DNA of 64,000 nucleotides from Acidobacteriota bacterium (GTDB taxonomy: Bacteria; Acidobacteriota; Terriglobia; UBA7540): NCBI GenBank assembly GCA_004298155.1, contig SCRD01000025.1:85022-149021 (forward strand), in the 5' to 3' direction. The notes beneath the pieces are model-generated. The model worked only from the letters and a program-made list of their open reading frames with translations, made no database searches and was not told the DNA's origin. Made by a program: the position numbers and the translations under genes. Numbering within the stretch: position 1 is the stretch's first letter; each line of letters opens with the position of its first letter. This document shows positions 39,089 through 48,965 of this stretch, one piece after another.

Positions 39089-40122
39089 CCCTCCACGGTT
39101 CCTACCGGCCGCACGACGGTATCAAAAAGGCCGTAAACATTCTGAAACTTGTTTCCTTTGCGATCCACAAGCCGCAGACGAAAATACGGAACGTTGTCGA
39201 CGTGCTCAACCTGAATTGGAAAATTGCCGCTCAGGCCGCTCTTAACAAATGATGTAACGTAGTGATGCGACCTCACTGACCACGTGAATACACGGATATG
39301 CGTGAAATCAAAATCGACCGTTCCTTCTCGATCTGCCACCAGGTACTGGGGGATGCTCGAGTTTCCGTCCAGGACGGTGTTTAGTACGAACCACGCAACG
39401 ACATTGTATTCGTCCGCATACTGTGAAATCCCTTGAGGTATTTCCAGAGTGACAAGGCGTCCCAGCACCCACCCGGCCCGGGAACCGGACTGCACCAGAT
39501 ACCAGGCGTCGCCCGCCGCAGATGGAGGCGTTGTCCTTTGTGTTTCACTGCCGGCCGCTCCTCTTCCAACAATACGGCGGTCAAAAACTACAACGTCCTG
39601 GCCTTGCATCAACATTCCGAGGGCGGGCGCTCCGCGAAGGGGCTCAAGGTGAATGTTTGCAGCCAGAACAATGTGCCCGGCCGCCTGCGCTTGCATGCCC
39701 TTAAGTTCCTGGACCAGTTTCTGGCCTCGTTCATAGACATTTGCAGGGATCAGTTCATTGGTGATTACCCAGCCTTCATTGCCGCTACCCGTCCGGACCT
39801 TGGCCCAGCTTTCTCCCTTTTTCAAAATTTCGAGTCTGTCGCCGTACTTCAGGACTTGTGTGACCTTGTGGACAACAGCGGGTGTGTCCAGTAAATCAAG
39901 CGATGGGGAGGTTACGTATTCCACCCCGAGGGAAACCTCAGAGCTGCGAAACCAATGATAATGGGCCCCAATGATTGCGGCTAACCCGATGACTGAAATG
40001 ATGACAATGGACTTCGTTTTAATGGGTCCCTCCCGGGTGAAAAAACTCAACTTGTAGTTTACAACTGCATCCGGTGAAATGAACGCGTTTTCGGGGCGCG
40101 CCGGGGACGCATTCCCTTCCAC
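39046..40122 (-). CDS. Membrane-anchored protein with two bacterial SH3 domains
   Basis: The 358-residue protein has a single membrane segment (SIVIISVIGLAAIIGAHYHW, about residues 38-57) and an extracytoplasmic remainder. Two SH3b-like domains are visible: about 65-125 (PAVVHKVTQVLKYGDRLEIL, ESWAKVRTGSGNEGWV) and about 150-232 (AAGHIVLAANIHLEPLRG, SGSRAGWVLGRLVTLEIP). The C-terminal part with VEHVDNVPYFRLRLVDRKG is beta-rich and unknown. SH3b domains usually bind peptidoglycan or peptides. It is the first gene of the four-gene minus-strand run ending at 35621. Confidence 0.65.
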   Translation of the reverse strand: MEGNASPARPENAFISPDAVVNYKLSFFTREGPIKTKSIVIISVIGLAAIIGAHYHWFRSSEVSLGVEYVTSPSLDLLDTPAVVHKVTQVLKYGDRLEILKKGESWAKVRTGSGNEGWVITNELIPANVYERGQKLVQELKGMQAQAAGHIVLAANIHLEPLRGAPALGMLMQGQDVVVFDRRIVGRGAAGSETQRTTPPSAAGDAWYLVQSGSRAGWVLGRLVTLEIPQGISQYADEYNVVAWFVLNTVLDGNSSIPQYLVADREGTVDFDFTHIRVFTWSVRSHHYVTSFVKSGLSGNFPIQVEHVDNVPYFRLRLVDRKGNKFQNVYGLFDTVVRPVGTVEGWESNAMPRRQGRR

Positions 40123-40233
40123 ATTTCACTCCTTGACCGGCAGATCGGCTGGCTCCGTAGACGCCTGCAACCTGTGCCGCTGGCGGGATGGGCTGCGCTT
40201 CAACGAAGCGGGGGTTGACAGGTGGGGTTGCCA

Positions 40234-40935
40234 ATGCCTAATGTGACAATTTTTGAGATTCGACTACGCGAATGCAAACTTTTGGAGGTCGCCACGAAGA
40301 TCCAACGCCTATTTATTCCCGGACCCGCCGGAAGCCTCGAGGCGCTGCTTGAGTGGAATCCGGATTGGGTCCCACGGCAGCTTGCCGTCGTCTGTCATCC
40401 GCATCCGCTTTATGGCGGGTCCATGCACAACAAAGTTGTCTTCAGTGCGGCGAAAGCCGCTATCCATATGTCCATTCCCACTCTGCGCTTCAATTTCCGC
40501 GGAGTGGGGCACAGCGAAGGAGAACATGCTGACGGCATTGGCGAACGCGATGACGCCCGCGCGGCGCTTGATTACCTGGCCGAGCGGTTTCCTCGGACCC
40601 CTGTGTTGATGATAGGATTCTCGTTCGGCTCGGTTGTTGCGCTGGCCGTGGGTTCTGAGGACCCGCGAGTCAACAGCCTGGTAGGAATTGGCCTCCCTGT
40701 AAACTCGGCGGATTTCAGTTTCTTCCTCGAAGTTCGAAAGCCCAAGTTAATTGTCCAGGGTACCGAGGACCAGTTCGGTTCCATGGAGAGAGTGGCCAGG
40801 CTCTTTTCCTCACTCAAGGAACCGAAGCGGCTGCGCTTCGTAGAAGGGGCTGACCATTTCCTGACTGGCAAATTGCATGATCTGCAAATGGAGATACAGG
40901 AATTTCTCCAGGGCATTTTAAATCCATTACAATAG
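40234..40935 (+). CDS. Alpha/beta hydrolase, dienelactone-hydrolase-like
   Basis: The ATG at 40234 follows AGGTGGGG; a GTG at 40222 is also in frame. The 233-residue enzyme has the usual markers: AVVCHPHPLYGGSMHNKVV, LRFNFRGVGHSEG (oxyanion region), nucleophile elbow GFSFGS, acid loop IVQGTEDQFG and catalytic His in EGADHFLTGK. This HPHP...GG and RGVG pattern is that of the small YpfH/KANL3-like serine hydrolases. Substrate is unknown. It is divergent from the SH3-domain gene with about 110 bases between starts. Confidence 0.82.
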   Translation: MPNVTIFEIRLRECKLLEVATKIQRLFIPGPAGSLEALLEWNPDWVPRQLAVVCHPHPLYGGSMHNKVVFSAAKAAIHMSIPTLRFNFRGVGHSEGEHADGIGERDDARAALDYLAERFPRTPVLMIGFSFGSVVALAVGSEDPRVNSLVGIGLPVNSADFSFFLEVRKPKLIVQGTEDQFGSMERVARLFSSLKEPKRLRFVEGADHFLTGKLHDLQMEIQEFLQGILNPLQ

Positions 40936-40984
40936 GAGCGTTGGCAGTCACGCTCCCGAGTAAATCAACTTTCGAGGTGAACGG

Positions 40985-41140
40985 ATGGAGAACCTTGAAG
41001 AGGCTGATGCAGGATCATTCTACTGCCCGTTGTGCAAGATCGAAGTTGAAGACCCGCTGGTATGCGGAGACTGTGCGGCCGTGATTTGCCGCCGTTGTGG
41101 TACTCCGCTCGAAAAAATCGAAGAATTGGGAGTTGGCTGA
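40985..41140 (+). CDS. Small zinc-ribbon protein
   Basis: A 51-residue ORF starts at ATG 40985, six bases after GAGGTGA. It has three CxxC-type pairs: CPLC, CGDC and CRRC, the last two closely spaced, which would bind one or two zinc ions. The ends are acidic (ENLEEADAG; EKIEELGVG). It lies 49 bases after the alpha/beta hydrolase in the same direction and may be cotranscribed. Likely a small nucleic-acid- or protein-binding factor; no specific function can be given. Confidence 0.6.
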   Translation: MENLEEADAGSFYCPLCKIEVEDPLVCGDCAAVICRRCGTPLEKIEELGVG

Positions 41141-41325
41141 AGCAGGGTGCATCAGACGAGTATCAATATTAATAGAAGCAATTGACGCCGGATGCGCGTG
41201 GCAAGTGCAATTGGCGTGATCCATTTCCAATCCTCAATCCCACCGCGGCACCCCGCGTGCTGGTGCACGAATATGTCGGGAATGGAACGGAGTGATTCAC
41301 CTCCTGGTTCCGGGCCTATTTCCTG

Positions 41326-43437
41326 CTAAAACGCCGCCAAAGCTTTGCATGCTTTCACCACATCGGCAACCTGGGGCAGCATGGCGTCTTCCATGACGGG
41401 ATGGTAAGGCACATAGACGTCTTTAGCAGCTACGCGGCGGACAGGGGCGTCCAGAAATTCAAAAAGTTCCTCTGCAATGCGGGCGGCAATCTCTGCGCCG
41501 TACCCCCAGGAGATGCAATCTTCATAAACGACCAGCACCCGGCTGGTCTTTTTGACAGACGCGCTGATAAGTTCCCAGTCGTAAGGTTGGAGCGAACGTA
41601 AGTCCAGGATCTCAGCGCTGATGCCTTCCTTTTCAAGCTCCCTGGAGGCCTGTACAGACCGATTGACCAGCGCGCCATAGGTTACGATAGTCAGATCGCT
41701 ACCTTCACGTACCAGCTTTGCCTTGCCGAACGGGATCATGTAATCCGGGCCGGGATAAGGCGCGCGATTGTAAGTCTGCCGGTAAAGATGTTTGGGTTCG
41801 AGAAAAAGCACAGGATCGTCCGATCGAATGGCCGTGCGGAGCAGTCCGTTGGCATCCAGAGCGTTTGAGGGCATCACGATGCGCCAGCCCGGCAGGTGGG
41901 CGAAAATCGATTCGCCCGACTGGCTATGATAAACAGCGCCACCCATCAGGTATCCACCAGCCGGGGCCCTCACCACCATTGGACACGAAAACACATTATT
42001 TGACCGCCAGCGCAAGGTCGGTATTTCATTTCGCATCTGCATGAACGCGGGCCAGATATAATCGAGAAACTGGACCTCGACAATCGGTTTGAGCCCGCGG
42101 GTAGCCATGCCCATGGCCCTCCCCAGGATGCTGGCCTCCGCGATGGGGGCGTTATAGCAACGGGCGGCGCCGAAGTGTCGCTGCAGGCCGTGGGTGACCT
42201 TGAAAACTCCTCCTTTGCCTTTCATCACGGCCAGGTCGCTTTCATGGCTACAATCGGCCACATCCTCACCAAAGACCACGACACGCGGATCGCGCGACAT
42301 CTCATCCCTCATGCAGGCATTGAGAAGGTCCACCATGGTTTTGGGTTCGCCATGCGATTTTGCCGGATGGTCGAACCTCTCGGAGGTCGGGTCGACCGTG
42401 GGGGAATAAATAAAGTCCATCAGGGTTTCCGGATCGGGTGGAGCGACGGTGAGCGCCTTGTCTGCGGCTTCGCGTATCTCACGCTCCACTTCAGTTTCCA
42501 ATGTTTCCAGCTCCGCTTCTGTCATCAAGCCCTCTTTAACCAGATGATGAGCCAGCTTGTGAAGGGGATCCTGCTTTGCTTCCTTCTGCCGGATTTCCTC
42601 CGGCTTGTACATCTTTTCGTCGTCAGACATGGAATGCGAATAGGGCCGGATAACGTGGGCGTGAAGCAGCGCGGGCTTTCTTTGCTCGCGAACGTAGGAG
42701 GCGGCCCTTCCTGCCGCCTCGTAGCTCTCAATAAAGTCCGTCCCGTCGCATTCCACGACCAGGAGGCCGGGGAAATCTTTCACCAGGGCGGAAATGCTGC
42801 CGCCTGGAGTCTGATCGTCAACAGGGACTGAGATGGCATATCCGTTGTCTTCTATAAGGTAAAGCAACGGCAGTTGGCGGAGGCAGGTGTAATTGAGGGA
42901 TTCCCAGAACTCACCTTCACTGGTTGCGCCTTCCCCCAGAGAAGTAAATGCAATTTCATCGGAGTGAAAGCTCGGCGCCAGCTCGGCGGCCTCCGTGACC
43001 TGGGAATAATACCGGTTCGCTTCGGCCGCCCCGACCGCCTGCAGCACCTGAGTCCCGGTGGCGCTTGAGCCGGAGACAATGTGGAGTGGTCTGGAACTCC
43101 AGTGGGAAGGCATCTGCCGCCCGCCCGAGCTCGGATCGTCTTTAGCCCCAACGCTTCCCAGGAAAATGTCAAGTACCGTCATGCCCAGTTCGAGACAAAG
43201 GGCACGGTCGCGGTAATACGGGTAAACCCAGTCTACCCCCGGCTTCAAGTGCATGGCGGTCGCTACCTGGACTGCCTCGTGCCCAGCGCCGTTGATCTGA
43301 AAATAGACGCGGTTCTGGCGCTTCAGCTGGATTTCCTTGTCGTCGATTTTCCTCGCCAGATACATGATGCGGTAGGCGCGCACGAGCGAAGATTTAGACG
43401 GCCGGGGTGGCTTATAGGTTGAAGTAACTGTAGCCAT
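41326..43437 (-). CDS. 2-oxoacid dehydrogenase E1 component, fused alpha-beta subunits
   Basis: From the ATG at 43437 (AAGGAG five bases upstream) the protein is 703 residues. The alpha half (1-360) has [20 protein letters not shown], the thiamine-diphosphate region [18 protein letters not shown] and [10 protein letters not shown]. The beta half (about 375-703) has [39 protein letters not shown], and the C-terminal transketolase domain with [14 protein letters not shown]. Fused E1 proteins decarboxylate pyruvate or branched-chain 2-oxoacids and pass the acyl group to lipoyl-E2. No E2 or E3 gene is adjacent. Confidence 0.88.
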   Translation of the reverse strand: MATVTSTYKPPRPSKSSLVRAYRIMYLARKIDDKEIQLKRQNRVYFQINGAGHEAVQVATAMHLKPGVDWVYPYYRDRALCLELGMTVLDIFLGSVGAKDDPSSGGRQMPSHWSSRPLHIVSGSSATGTQVLQAVGAAEANRYYSQVTEAAELAPSFHSDEIAFTSLGEGATSEGEFWESLNYTCLRQLPLLYLIEDNGYAISVPVDDQTPGGSISALVKDFPGLLVVECDGTDFIESYEAAGRAASYVREQRKPALLHAHVIRPYSHSMSDDEKMYKPEEIRQKEAKQDPLHKLAHHLVKEGLMTEAELETLETEVEREIREAADKALTVAPPDPETLMDFIYSPTVDPTSERFDHPAKSHGEPKTMVDLLNACMRDEMSRDPRVVVFGEDVADCSHESDLAVMKGKGGVFKVTHGLQRHFGAARCYNAPIAEASILGRAMGMATRGLKPIVEVQFLDYIWPAFMQMRNEIPTLRWRSNNVFSCPMVVRAPAGGYLMGGAVYHSQSGESIFAHLPGWRIVMPSNALDANGLLRTAIRSDDPVLFLEPKHLYRQTYNRAPYPGPDYMIPFGKAKLVREGSDLTIVTYGALVNRSVQASRELEKEGISAEILDLRSLQPYDWELISASVKKTSRVLVVYEDCISWGYGAEIAARIAEELFEFLDAPVRRVAAKDVYVPYHPVMEDAMLPQVADVVKACKALAAF

Positions 43438-43781
43438 TCCGCTCCTTGAAAATGAAGTCTTTTCCTCTAGAGTATATCTTTTCGCCGCTGAATTCCCGCC
43501 AGATATTATTAGAATTCGAAATGGGAAAGTCAATGTCTGTGGTTAGACCAAGCCTGAGACTCGCATCCTTCACCGAAGGAAGGGCAGAACCGCTCGCAAA
43601 ATCTGTCTTCCATGCCTTTAACGCGCCTTGGGACCGCGCCGGAAGGTTGCTTCTGGTGAGGCGGCAAGCACGGCAGGGAGAGAAGTTTTCTTTCGGATAC
43701 TAGTGCGCGTATCGCATATATGGTAGCATGAGCGAATAAAAGGCGAAGGCGCCTGCCCGTGCTCAGGGTCAGAGAGGCGAC
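43438..43781. other. Divergent intergenic region without a supported gene
   Basis: These 344 bases separate the E1 and mrfA-like genes and should hold both promoters. A plus-strand frame at 43446-43703 has no ribosome site and no family-like sequence, so it is not called. I see no strong -35/-10 pair and no hairpin. Confidence 0.5.
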
Positions 43782-46190
43782 ATGAAAGGCTTGTCACAAA
43801 CGAAGTCGATTGCCCGGACCGATGATCTGAAAGACCGGTCCACCGATACGGCCTCTATCGAAAGCGTAGTGCGGGAAATCCAGGGCAGCTTCAAAGGGTC
43901 ACGGCGCGAAGGGGGCGTGACCGCCCTCCGGCATTACCCGGCGCGCGAAGCGCGAGTAGTTCCGTTTCCGGATTTTCTTCCTGAGCGTGTGAATGAAGCG
44001 TTGAAGTCAAGGGGAGTTGAAAACCTTTACTCGCACCAGGCCATTGCGGCAACCTTGGCCCACGAAGGCAAAAATGTTGTTGTGGTCACTCCCACGGCAT
44101 CGGGTAAGACGCTCTGTTACAACCTGCCGGTCCTGAGTGCTCTGGTCGAAAACCCCGATGCGCGGGCGCTCTATCTGTTTCCCACTAAGGCCCTGTCACA
44201 GGACCAATTGGTGGAACTTAATCGCTGGACGGAAAAGATTGGCGGCGATCTTCGGACATTTACCTACGACGGGGACACTCCCCAGGATGCACGGCGGGCC
44301 ATTCGTGCCCAGGCAAACCTGGTGATTACCAACCCGGACATGCTCCACACGGGCATCCTGCCGCACCATACCAGGTGGGAGCGGCTGTTTGAAAACCTTC
44401 GCTACGTTGTCATTGACGAGCTGCATTACTACCGTGGTGTTTTCGGAAGTCATCTGGCCAACGTCATCCGGCGGCTCAAGCGGATTGCGGAATTCTATGG
44501 CAGCCATCCGCAGTTTATCTGTACCTCGGCGACCATCGCCAACCCGGCCGAGCTGGCCACGCGCATCGTCGAGCAGGATGTCACACTGGTGGACGAGAAT
44601 GGAGCGCCCGCGGCAGAAAAATTCTTTGTACTCTACAACCCGCCAGTGGTCAATCCGCAACTCGGCATTCGCAGGTCTTACCTGAACGAAACGCGCCGCC
44701 TGGCGAAGGTCTTCATGATGCGGGGCCTGGAAACCATTGTCTTCGCCAATTCGCGCCTGGCAACTGAAATCCTTGTGACTTACCTCAAGGAGGACTTTGC
44801 CCGGCGTCCAGTAGGGCCGGAAGTCGTCCGCGGTTACCGGGGCGGCTATCTACCGCTCGAGCGGCGCGAGATTGAGCGAGACCTCCGTGAAGGGCGGCTG
44901 CTGGGAGTGGTTGCCACCAACGCGCTGGAACTGGGAATAGACATTGGCAGCCTCGACGTTGCGGTGATGGCCGGCTATCCGGGAACGATTGCTTCCACCT
45001 GGCAGCGCGCGGGCAGGGCAGGCCGCCGGGATGGAAGTTCCGCCGCGCTGCTGGTGGCTTCAAGCGCGCCGCTCGACCAGTTCATCGTTCAGAACCCGGA
45101 CTATTTCTTTGATCACTCACCCGAGCACGGCTACGTGAATCCGGACAATCTCCAGATACTGCTCAACCACTTGAAGTGCGCGGCCTTTGAACTGCCGCTG
45201 AAAGAGGATGAGAAATTCTGCGGCCTCGATCTCAAGCTGCTCTGCAAGCATCTTGAGGACCTCGGATTCCTTCATAAGACCAGTGAGGGCTGGCACTGGA
45301 TTTCTGAAAGTTACCCGGCAGACGCCATTAGTCTGCGGTCTGTCTCTTCGGATAATTTTGTCATTGTAGACAACACCGGTGAGCCGCGCATTGTTGGCGA
45401 GGTGGACTTTACGAGTGCGTTGACCACCGTACATGAGAAGGCCATCTACCTTCAGGACGGCCAGCAGTATCACGTGGAGCGCCTGGGTTATGAAGAGCGC
45501 AAGGCCTTCGTGCGCCAGTGCGATTCCGAATACTACACCGACGCCATTTCCTATACTAAGATCAAAATCCTGGAGAATTTTGACTCCGCGCCGGCCGGGC
45601 CTGCGTTCAGGAACCACGGCGAGGTCCAGGTGAATACTCAGGTTGTGGGGTTCAAGAAGATCAAGTTCCACACCATGCAAAACGTGGGCTCGGGCGAACT
45701 GATGCTGCCTGAGCAAGAGATGCACACCACGGCGTTCTGGCTGACGCTGCCGCAGGCTTTGCTGGATGCCATGCCTTATTCGCGCGATGACCGGATGAAC
45801 GGCGTCCAGGGTCTTGCCCACGCGTTGCAGGCGATTGGCACATTGCTGATGATGTGCGACGCGCGCGACCTGGGCGTGGCGGTCGGCGAGAATCTGGCTA
45901 TGGCGGAGGATGTTGAAACTTCGCCTTCGGCCCAGGGCCGGCCGGCTGTTTACACTAAAATCTTTGAACCCAATATTTATCTTTACGATAAATATCCCGG
46001 CGGGATTGGATTCAGCGAGCCGTTGTTTCGACTCAGCGCCAGCCTGCTTGAAAACACGCGGCGCATGATATTGAATTGTCCTTGCGAGTCGGGTTGCCCG
46101 TCCTGCGTGGGTCCCGTTGGCGAGGTGGGAGAGAAGGGCAAGGAAGTGGCGCTGGCCATCCTCGGCGGCATTCTGGAGGCTTCATCCTGA
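43782..46190 (+). CDS. mrfA: MrfA/YprA-like DEAD/DEAH helicase with DUF1998 C-terminus
   Basis: The 802-residue protein has the superfamily-2 motifs in order: Q-like SHQAIAATLAHEG, Walker A TPTASGKTLCYN, motif II IDELHYYRG, motif III TSATIANPAEL, and motif VI QRAGRAGRRDGSSA. The C-terminal domain ends with four cysteines (CPCESGCPSC), which bind zinc in DUF1998 proteins. In Bacillus subtilis MrfA works with the exonuclease MrfB to repair mitomycin-C lesions independently of UvrABC. The mrfB-like gene follows 209 bases downstream on the same strand. The N-terminus carries a basic 50-residue leader. No SOS-type operator was recognised. Confidence 0.88.
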   Translation: MKGLSQTKSIARTDDLKDRSTDTASIESVVREIQGSFKGSRREGGVTALRHYPAREARVVPFPDFLPERVNEALKSRGVENLYSHQAIAATLAHEGKNVVVVTPTASGKTLCYNLPVLSALVENPDARALYLFPTKALSQDQLVELNRWTEKIGGDLRTFTYDGDTPQDARRAIRAQANLVITNPDMLHTGILPHHTRWERLFENLRYVVIDELHYYRGVFGSHLANVIRRLKRIAEFYGSHPQFICTSATIANPAELATRIVEQDVTLVDENGAPAAEKFFVLYNPPVVNPQLGIRRSYLNETRRLAKVFMMRGLETIVFANSRLATEILVTYLKEDFARRPVGPEVVRGYRGGYLPLERREIERDLREGRLLGVVATNALELGIDIGSLDVAVMAGYPGTIASTWQRAGRAGRRDGSSAALLVASSAPLDQFIVQNPDYFFDHSPEHGYVNPDNLQILLNHLKCAAFELPLKEDEKFCGLDLKLLCKHLEDLGFLHKTSEGWHWISESYPADAISLRSVSSDNFVIVDNTGEPRIVGEVDFTSALTTVHEKAIYLQDGQQYHVERLGYEERKAFVRQCDSEYYTDAISYTKIKILENFDSAPAGPAFRNHGEVQVNTQVVGFKKIKFHTMQNVGSGELMLPEQEMHTTAFWLTLPQALLDAMPYSRDDRMNGVQGLAHALQAIGTLLMMCDARDLGVAVGENLAMAEDVETSPSAQGRPAVYTKIFEPNIYLYDKYPGGIGFSEPLFRLSASLLENTRRMILNCPCESGCPSCVGPVGEVGEKGKEVALAILGGILEASS

Positions 46191-46265
46191 GCCCTTCGCT
46201 GTCATTCTGAGCAGAGCGAGGAATCTGCTGTTGGCTCAGGGTAAACTCCGTGAAGGATCGGCGTT
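46187..46265. repeat. TCATCCTGAG-family REP element between mrfA and mrfB
   Basis: TTCATCCTGAGCCCTTCGCT (46183-46202) and TCATTCTGAGCAGAGCGAGG (46203-46222) are followed by GGCTCAGGGTAAACTCCGTG and GAAGGATCGG. This is the same family as inside the phage-derived cluster at 9316-9432 and 13677-13825, showing it is a genome-wide host repeat. Confidence 0.7.
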
Positions 46266-46399
46266 GCTGGTTTAAGAGCGATGCATCAGATGCTTCGAGG
46301 AAATTACCCATAGCCCTTCCACTTCGTTCGAGGCCATTCGCAAGTGGAGGCGAACTGGCGCAGCATGGCAGCGGACCATTTTCCGTAACTTGACCAATC

Positions 46400-47710
46400 A
46401 TGAACTTGGAAGAAAAACTTCAGGAGCTCAAAAAAGCAGCTAGCAAGACGGTGCGTGAGGACGCGCTCGAACGCCAGCTCGAATTCTTGCGGTGGATCGA
46501 GAAGCGGCCCAGGAGAGTTTCTGCGCAGCAGGCGCCGCGCGGCGTTGAGCATTACGTCGACGGCGAGGTCTGCACCAATGACCGAGGCGATTATTTTCAG
46601 GCCAGTCAGCTCCTTCCATTTGGCAGGCCTTATGGCAAGTATTGCGTTGGCGATGTCGCCCACGCGGACCTCGCGCCGCTGGAATTGTTTCTGAAGGGCG
46701 GAAATGTTCCGCCGACTTCCTCGGTTGTTTATTTGGATACGGAAACCACGGGCCTTGCCGGGGGGACCGGCACGTGCGCGTTTCTGATTGGAATCGGGGC
46801 TGCGGAGGGACCAGGGTTCAGGGTACGCCAGTTCTTCCTGCGGGATTTTACGGAAGAGAAAGCTGCTCTGGAAGCCCTGGCGAGGGCGCTCGCGCCCTAC
46901 GAACTCCTGGTGACTTACAACGGCAAGACTTTCGATGTTCCGCTGCTTGAAACGCGTTATACCCTGGCCCGCATGAAATCACCTTTCTCGCGCATGGTCC
47001 ACCTTGATCTGTTGCACCCTGCGCGCCGCTTGTGGAAGCTGCGGCTTGAAAGCTGCCAGCTCAAAAATCTCGAGAGAGAACTGCTGGGCATCGCGCGGAA
47101 CGGTGACGTGCCAGGTTCCGAGATTCCGCAAATCTATTTCGACTACCTTCGCACCAGGAGCGCGAAGGCGCTGCAGCCGGTCTTCTTCCACAACGCGCTG
47201 GACATTGTGACGCTTGCAGGGCTTACGGTTGAGGTTGGCCGTGCCATTGCAAATGCGGGCGACGACGCCGGTTGCGACAGTCTCGATTTGTTCAGCCTCA
47301 GCCGCGTCCTCGATCGCGCCGGCGCCTCAGAACTTGCCCGCGCAACCTGCCTGCAGGCGATTGCCCGCGGCCTGCCGGAATCGGTTGAGCCGCAGGCCCT
47401 GTGGCAACTGGCGGCGCAGCACAAGAAGGAGCGCCAATATGATGCTGCTGTCGAAGCCTGGATGAAGATTTCAAGCCTTGGGTTGCGATACACAGTGGAG
47501 GCGTTTGAGGAGCTCGCAATTCATTATGAGCACCGGGCGCGCGACGCGAATAAAGCCCTGGAATATGCGATGGCGGCCTATGAGCACCTGCAGGACAACT
47601 CCGGCTCCCAGGCCCGTCTGGAACGTCTTGCGCACCGGCGCGAAAGGTTGCTGAGAAAGTCGCAAACGGAAAGTGTACCCTGCGGGTACCCTCCTCAATA
47701 CTCTCACTAA
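46400..47710 (+). CDS. mrfB: MrfB/YprB-like RNase H-fold exonuclease with TPR-like tail
   Basis: The 436-residue protein has a DnaQ/RNase H-like core: SSVVYLDTETTGLAGGTGTC supplies the D and E of motif I, LVTYNGKTFDVPLLETRY is motif II, and FFHNALDIVTLAGL gives the motif III His/Asp. The C-terminal third (about 300-420) is helical and TPR-like. B. subtilis MrfB is a 3'-5' exonuclease that acts with the MrfA helicase in mitomycin repair; the tandem order here supports the same pair. Its end overlaps the converging carboxymuconolactone-decarboxylase-like gene by four bases. Confidence 0.85.
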   Translation: MNLEEKLQELKKAASKTVREDALERQLEFLRWIEKRPRRVSAQQAPRGVEHYVDGEVCTNDRGDYFQASQLLPFGRPYGKYCVGDVAHADLAPLELFLKGGNVPPTSSVVYLDTETTGLAGGTGTCAFLIGIGAAEGPGFRVRQFFLRDFTEEKAALEALARALAPYELLVTYNGKTFDVPLLETRYTLARMKSPFSRMVHLDLLHPARRLWKLRLESCQLKNLERELLGIARNGDVPGSEIPQIYFDYLRTRSAKALQPVFFHNALDIVTLAGLTVEVGRAIANAGDDAGCDSLDLFSLSRVLDRAGASELARATCLQAIARGLPESVEPQALWQLAAQHKKERQYDAAVEAWMKISSLGLRYTVEAFEELAIHYEHRARDANKALEYAMAAYEHLQDNSGSQARLERLAHRRERLLRKSQTESVPCGYPPQYSH

Positions 47711-48081
47711 ACGCTGCCGGGCTTTTTCCTGTTAAAAACTTCGTCGGCGATGACCAGCGCGTCCCAGCAGGCCGGAAACCCCGCGTAGATGGCCATGTGG
47801 AGCAGAGTTTCAAGAATCTCGTCGCGCGTTGCGCCGTTGTTCAGAGCCATTTCGAGATTCAGCCGCAGGGCGTTCTGGCGACCCAAGGCCACGAGCGCCG
47901 CAATCGTGATCAGGCTGCGCGTCTTGAGTTCCAGGTTGGGCCGCGACCAGACATCCGCTGCGACAAAATCCGTCACCATGCCGGCGAAATCCGGCGATAG
48001 TTTGGTCCACGCCTCGCGGACTTCGCTGGTCCTCTCCTTGCCGAGCATCTGGTATAGCATCTCGAGGCCTTTATCACTCAT
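47707..48081 (-). CDS. Carboxymuconolactone decarboxylase family protein
   Basis: The 124-residue protein is a single AhpD-like helical domain: KTRSLITIAALVALGRQNAL, LEMALNNGATRDEILETLLH, and AIYAGFPACWDALVIADEVF. The position of the CxxC of AhpD peroxidases is occupied by alanine-rich sequence, so a classical AhpD thiol activity is unlikely; it is closer to 4-carboxymuconolactone decarboxylase (PcaC) and its uncharacterised relatives. No other beta-ketoadipate gene is near. It overlaps the mrfB-like gene tail-to-tail by four bases. Confidence 0.82.
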   Translation of the reverse strand: MSDKGLEMLYQMLGKERTSEVREAWTKLSPDFAGMVTDFVAADVWSRPNLELKTRSLITIAALVALGRQNALRLNLEMALNNGATRDEILETLLHMAIYAGFPACWDALVIADEVFNRKKPGSV

Positions 48082-48286
48082 GAGAATATCCTTTCTGTAG
48101 AATTTTCACCCGCAGAATTTTGTGGCCCGACAATTATCCGTGCAGCTTCCGGGCAAGGCCGCACCCGGCGCCGGTCGCGATGGCGACCGGGGCTTTGAAA
48201 TCGCGATTGTTATCAGCCATTGGGTAGGATGAGAATCGATCAGCATGCTTACAAAACGGCCCCGACGGTATTACGTCGCATCAGAC

Positions 48287-48814
48287 TCAAGACCCTCCAC
48301 TGTTTTTTCCTTTGAACTTAAGGACCACCTGCCGCCGGTCAACCGCTTCCTGATCGGTTACAGAATTTGTCTTGACGGTTTGCAGTTCTCCCACCAGTTC
48401 AAGGTAGTCAGGATCGTCCTTCTTATTTCCCTTTCCCCGCTGAACAGCTCCTGAAAAACGGTAGTACATCTCATGGATCTTGCGCGTCCGGAATTCCACA
48501 TGGTTGCCCTTGCGCTCGCCGATAGTAATGGGATAACTCAAGATGGCGTCAGACTCCGATTGCCCCTGGAGCACATCGATGTACCCCTTGAGCATCTGGT
48601 CTTCTTGCAGAATCGCCAGCGTATTATAAGGTTCCAGGAATTGATAATCGCCAGTAATGTCGCTGACCTGGCTTGCCGACGTCTGGGCTTTTACGCTGCC
48701 GCACGCGGCAAACACAGCGAGCGCCATCATTACCCCTGCGGCTTTAGTCATCCGCTCCAGCGCCGGCTGGTGATTCTTCCACCGCGTCTTACCATGCAAC
48801 AAACCCATTTGCAT
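48287..48814 (-). CDS. Exported protein of unknown function
   Basis: From the ATG at 48814 (GAGG upstream) the product is 175 residues; a frame back to 48961 is open but lacks support. A hydrophobic stretch (VMMALAVFAACGS) followed by VKA then QTSASQ fits a signal peptide, and the cysteine could even be a lipobox. The mature part (ITGDYQFLEPYNTLAILQED, GERKGNHVEFRTRKIHEMYY) is beta-rich and without a recognised family. It lies on the same strand as the alpha-galactosidase-like gene upstream. Confidence 0.55.
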   Translation of the reverse strand: MQMGLLHGKTRWKNHQPALERMTKAAGVMMALAVFAACGSVKAQTSASQVSDITGDYQFLEPYNTLAILQEDQMLKGYIDVLQGQSESDAILSYPITIGERKGNHVEFRTRKIHEMYYRFSGAVQRGKGNKKDDPDYLELVGELQTVKTNSVTDQEAVDRRQVVLKFKGKNSGGS

Positions 48815-48965
48815 TCGCCTCGTGCGCGCCTTTCTGCCTTTATGATTTCCAGAAAGACAGTTTATTCCCCCGCCGCGTACCGGGCAAGCCACAAACATCC
48901 AGTGGTGTGCGGGCGGGCCAATTCTCGTCGAGGCATTGTATGGCTCGCGTGCCTCTGTCAAGCGG

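Noticed and set aside
43446-43703. 85-residue ORF upstream of the mrfA-like gene
   Set aside because: It has no ribosome site and no recognisable sequence, and it overlaps the E1 upstream region.
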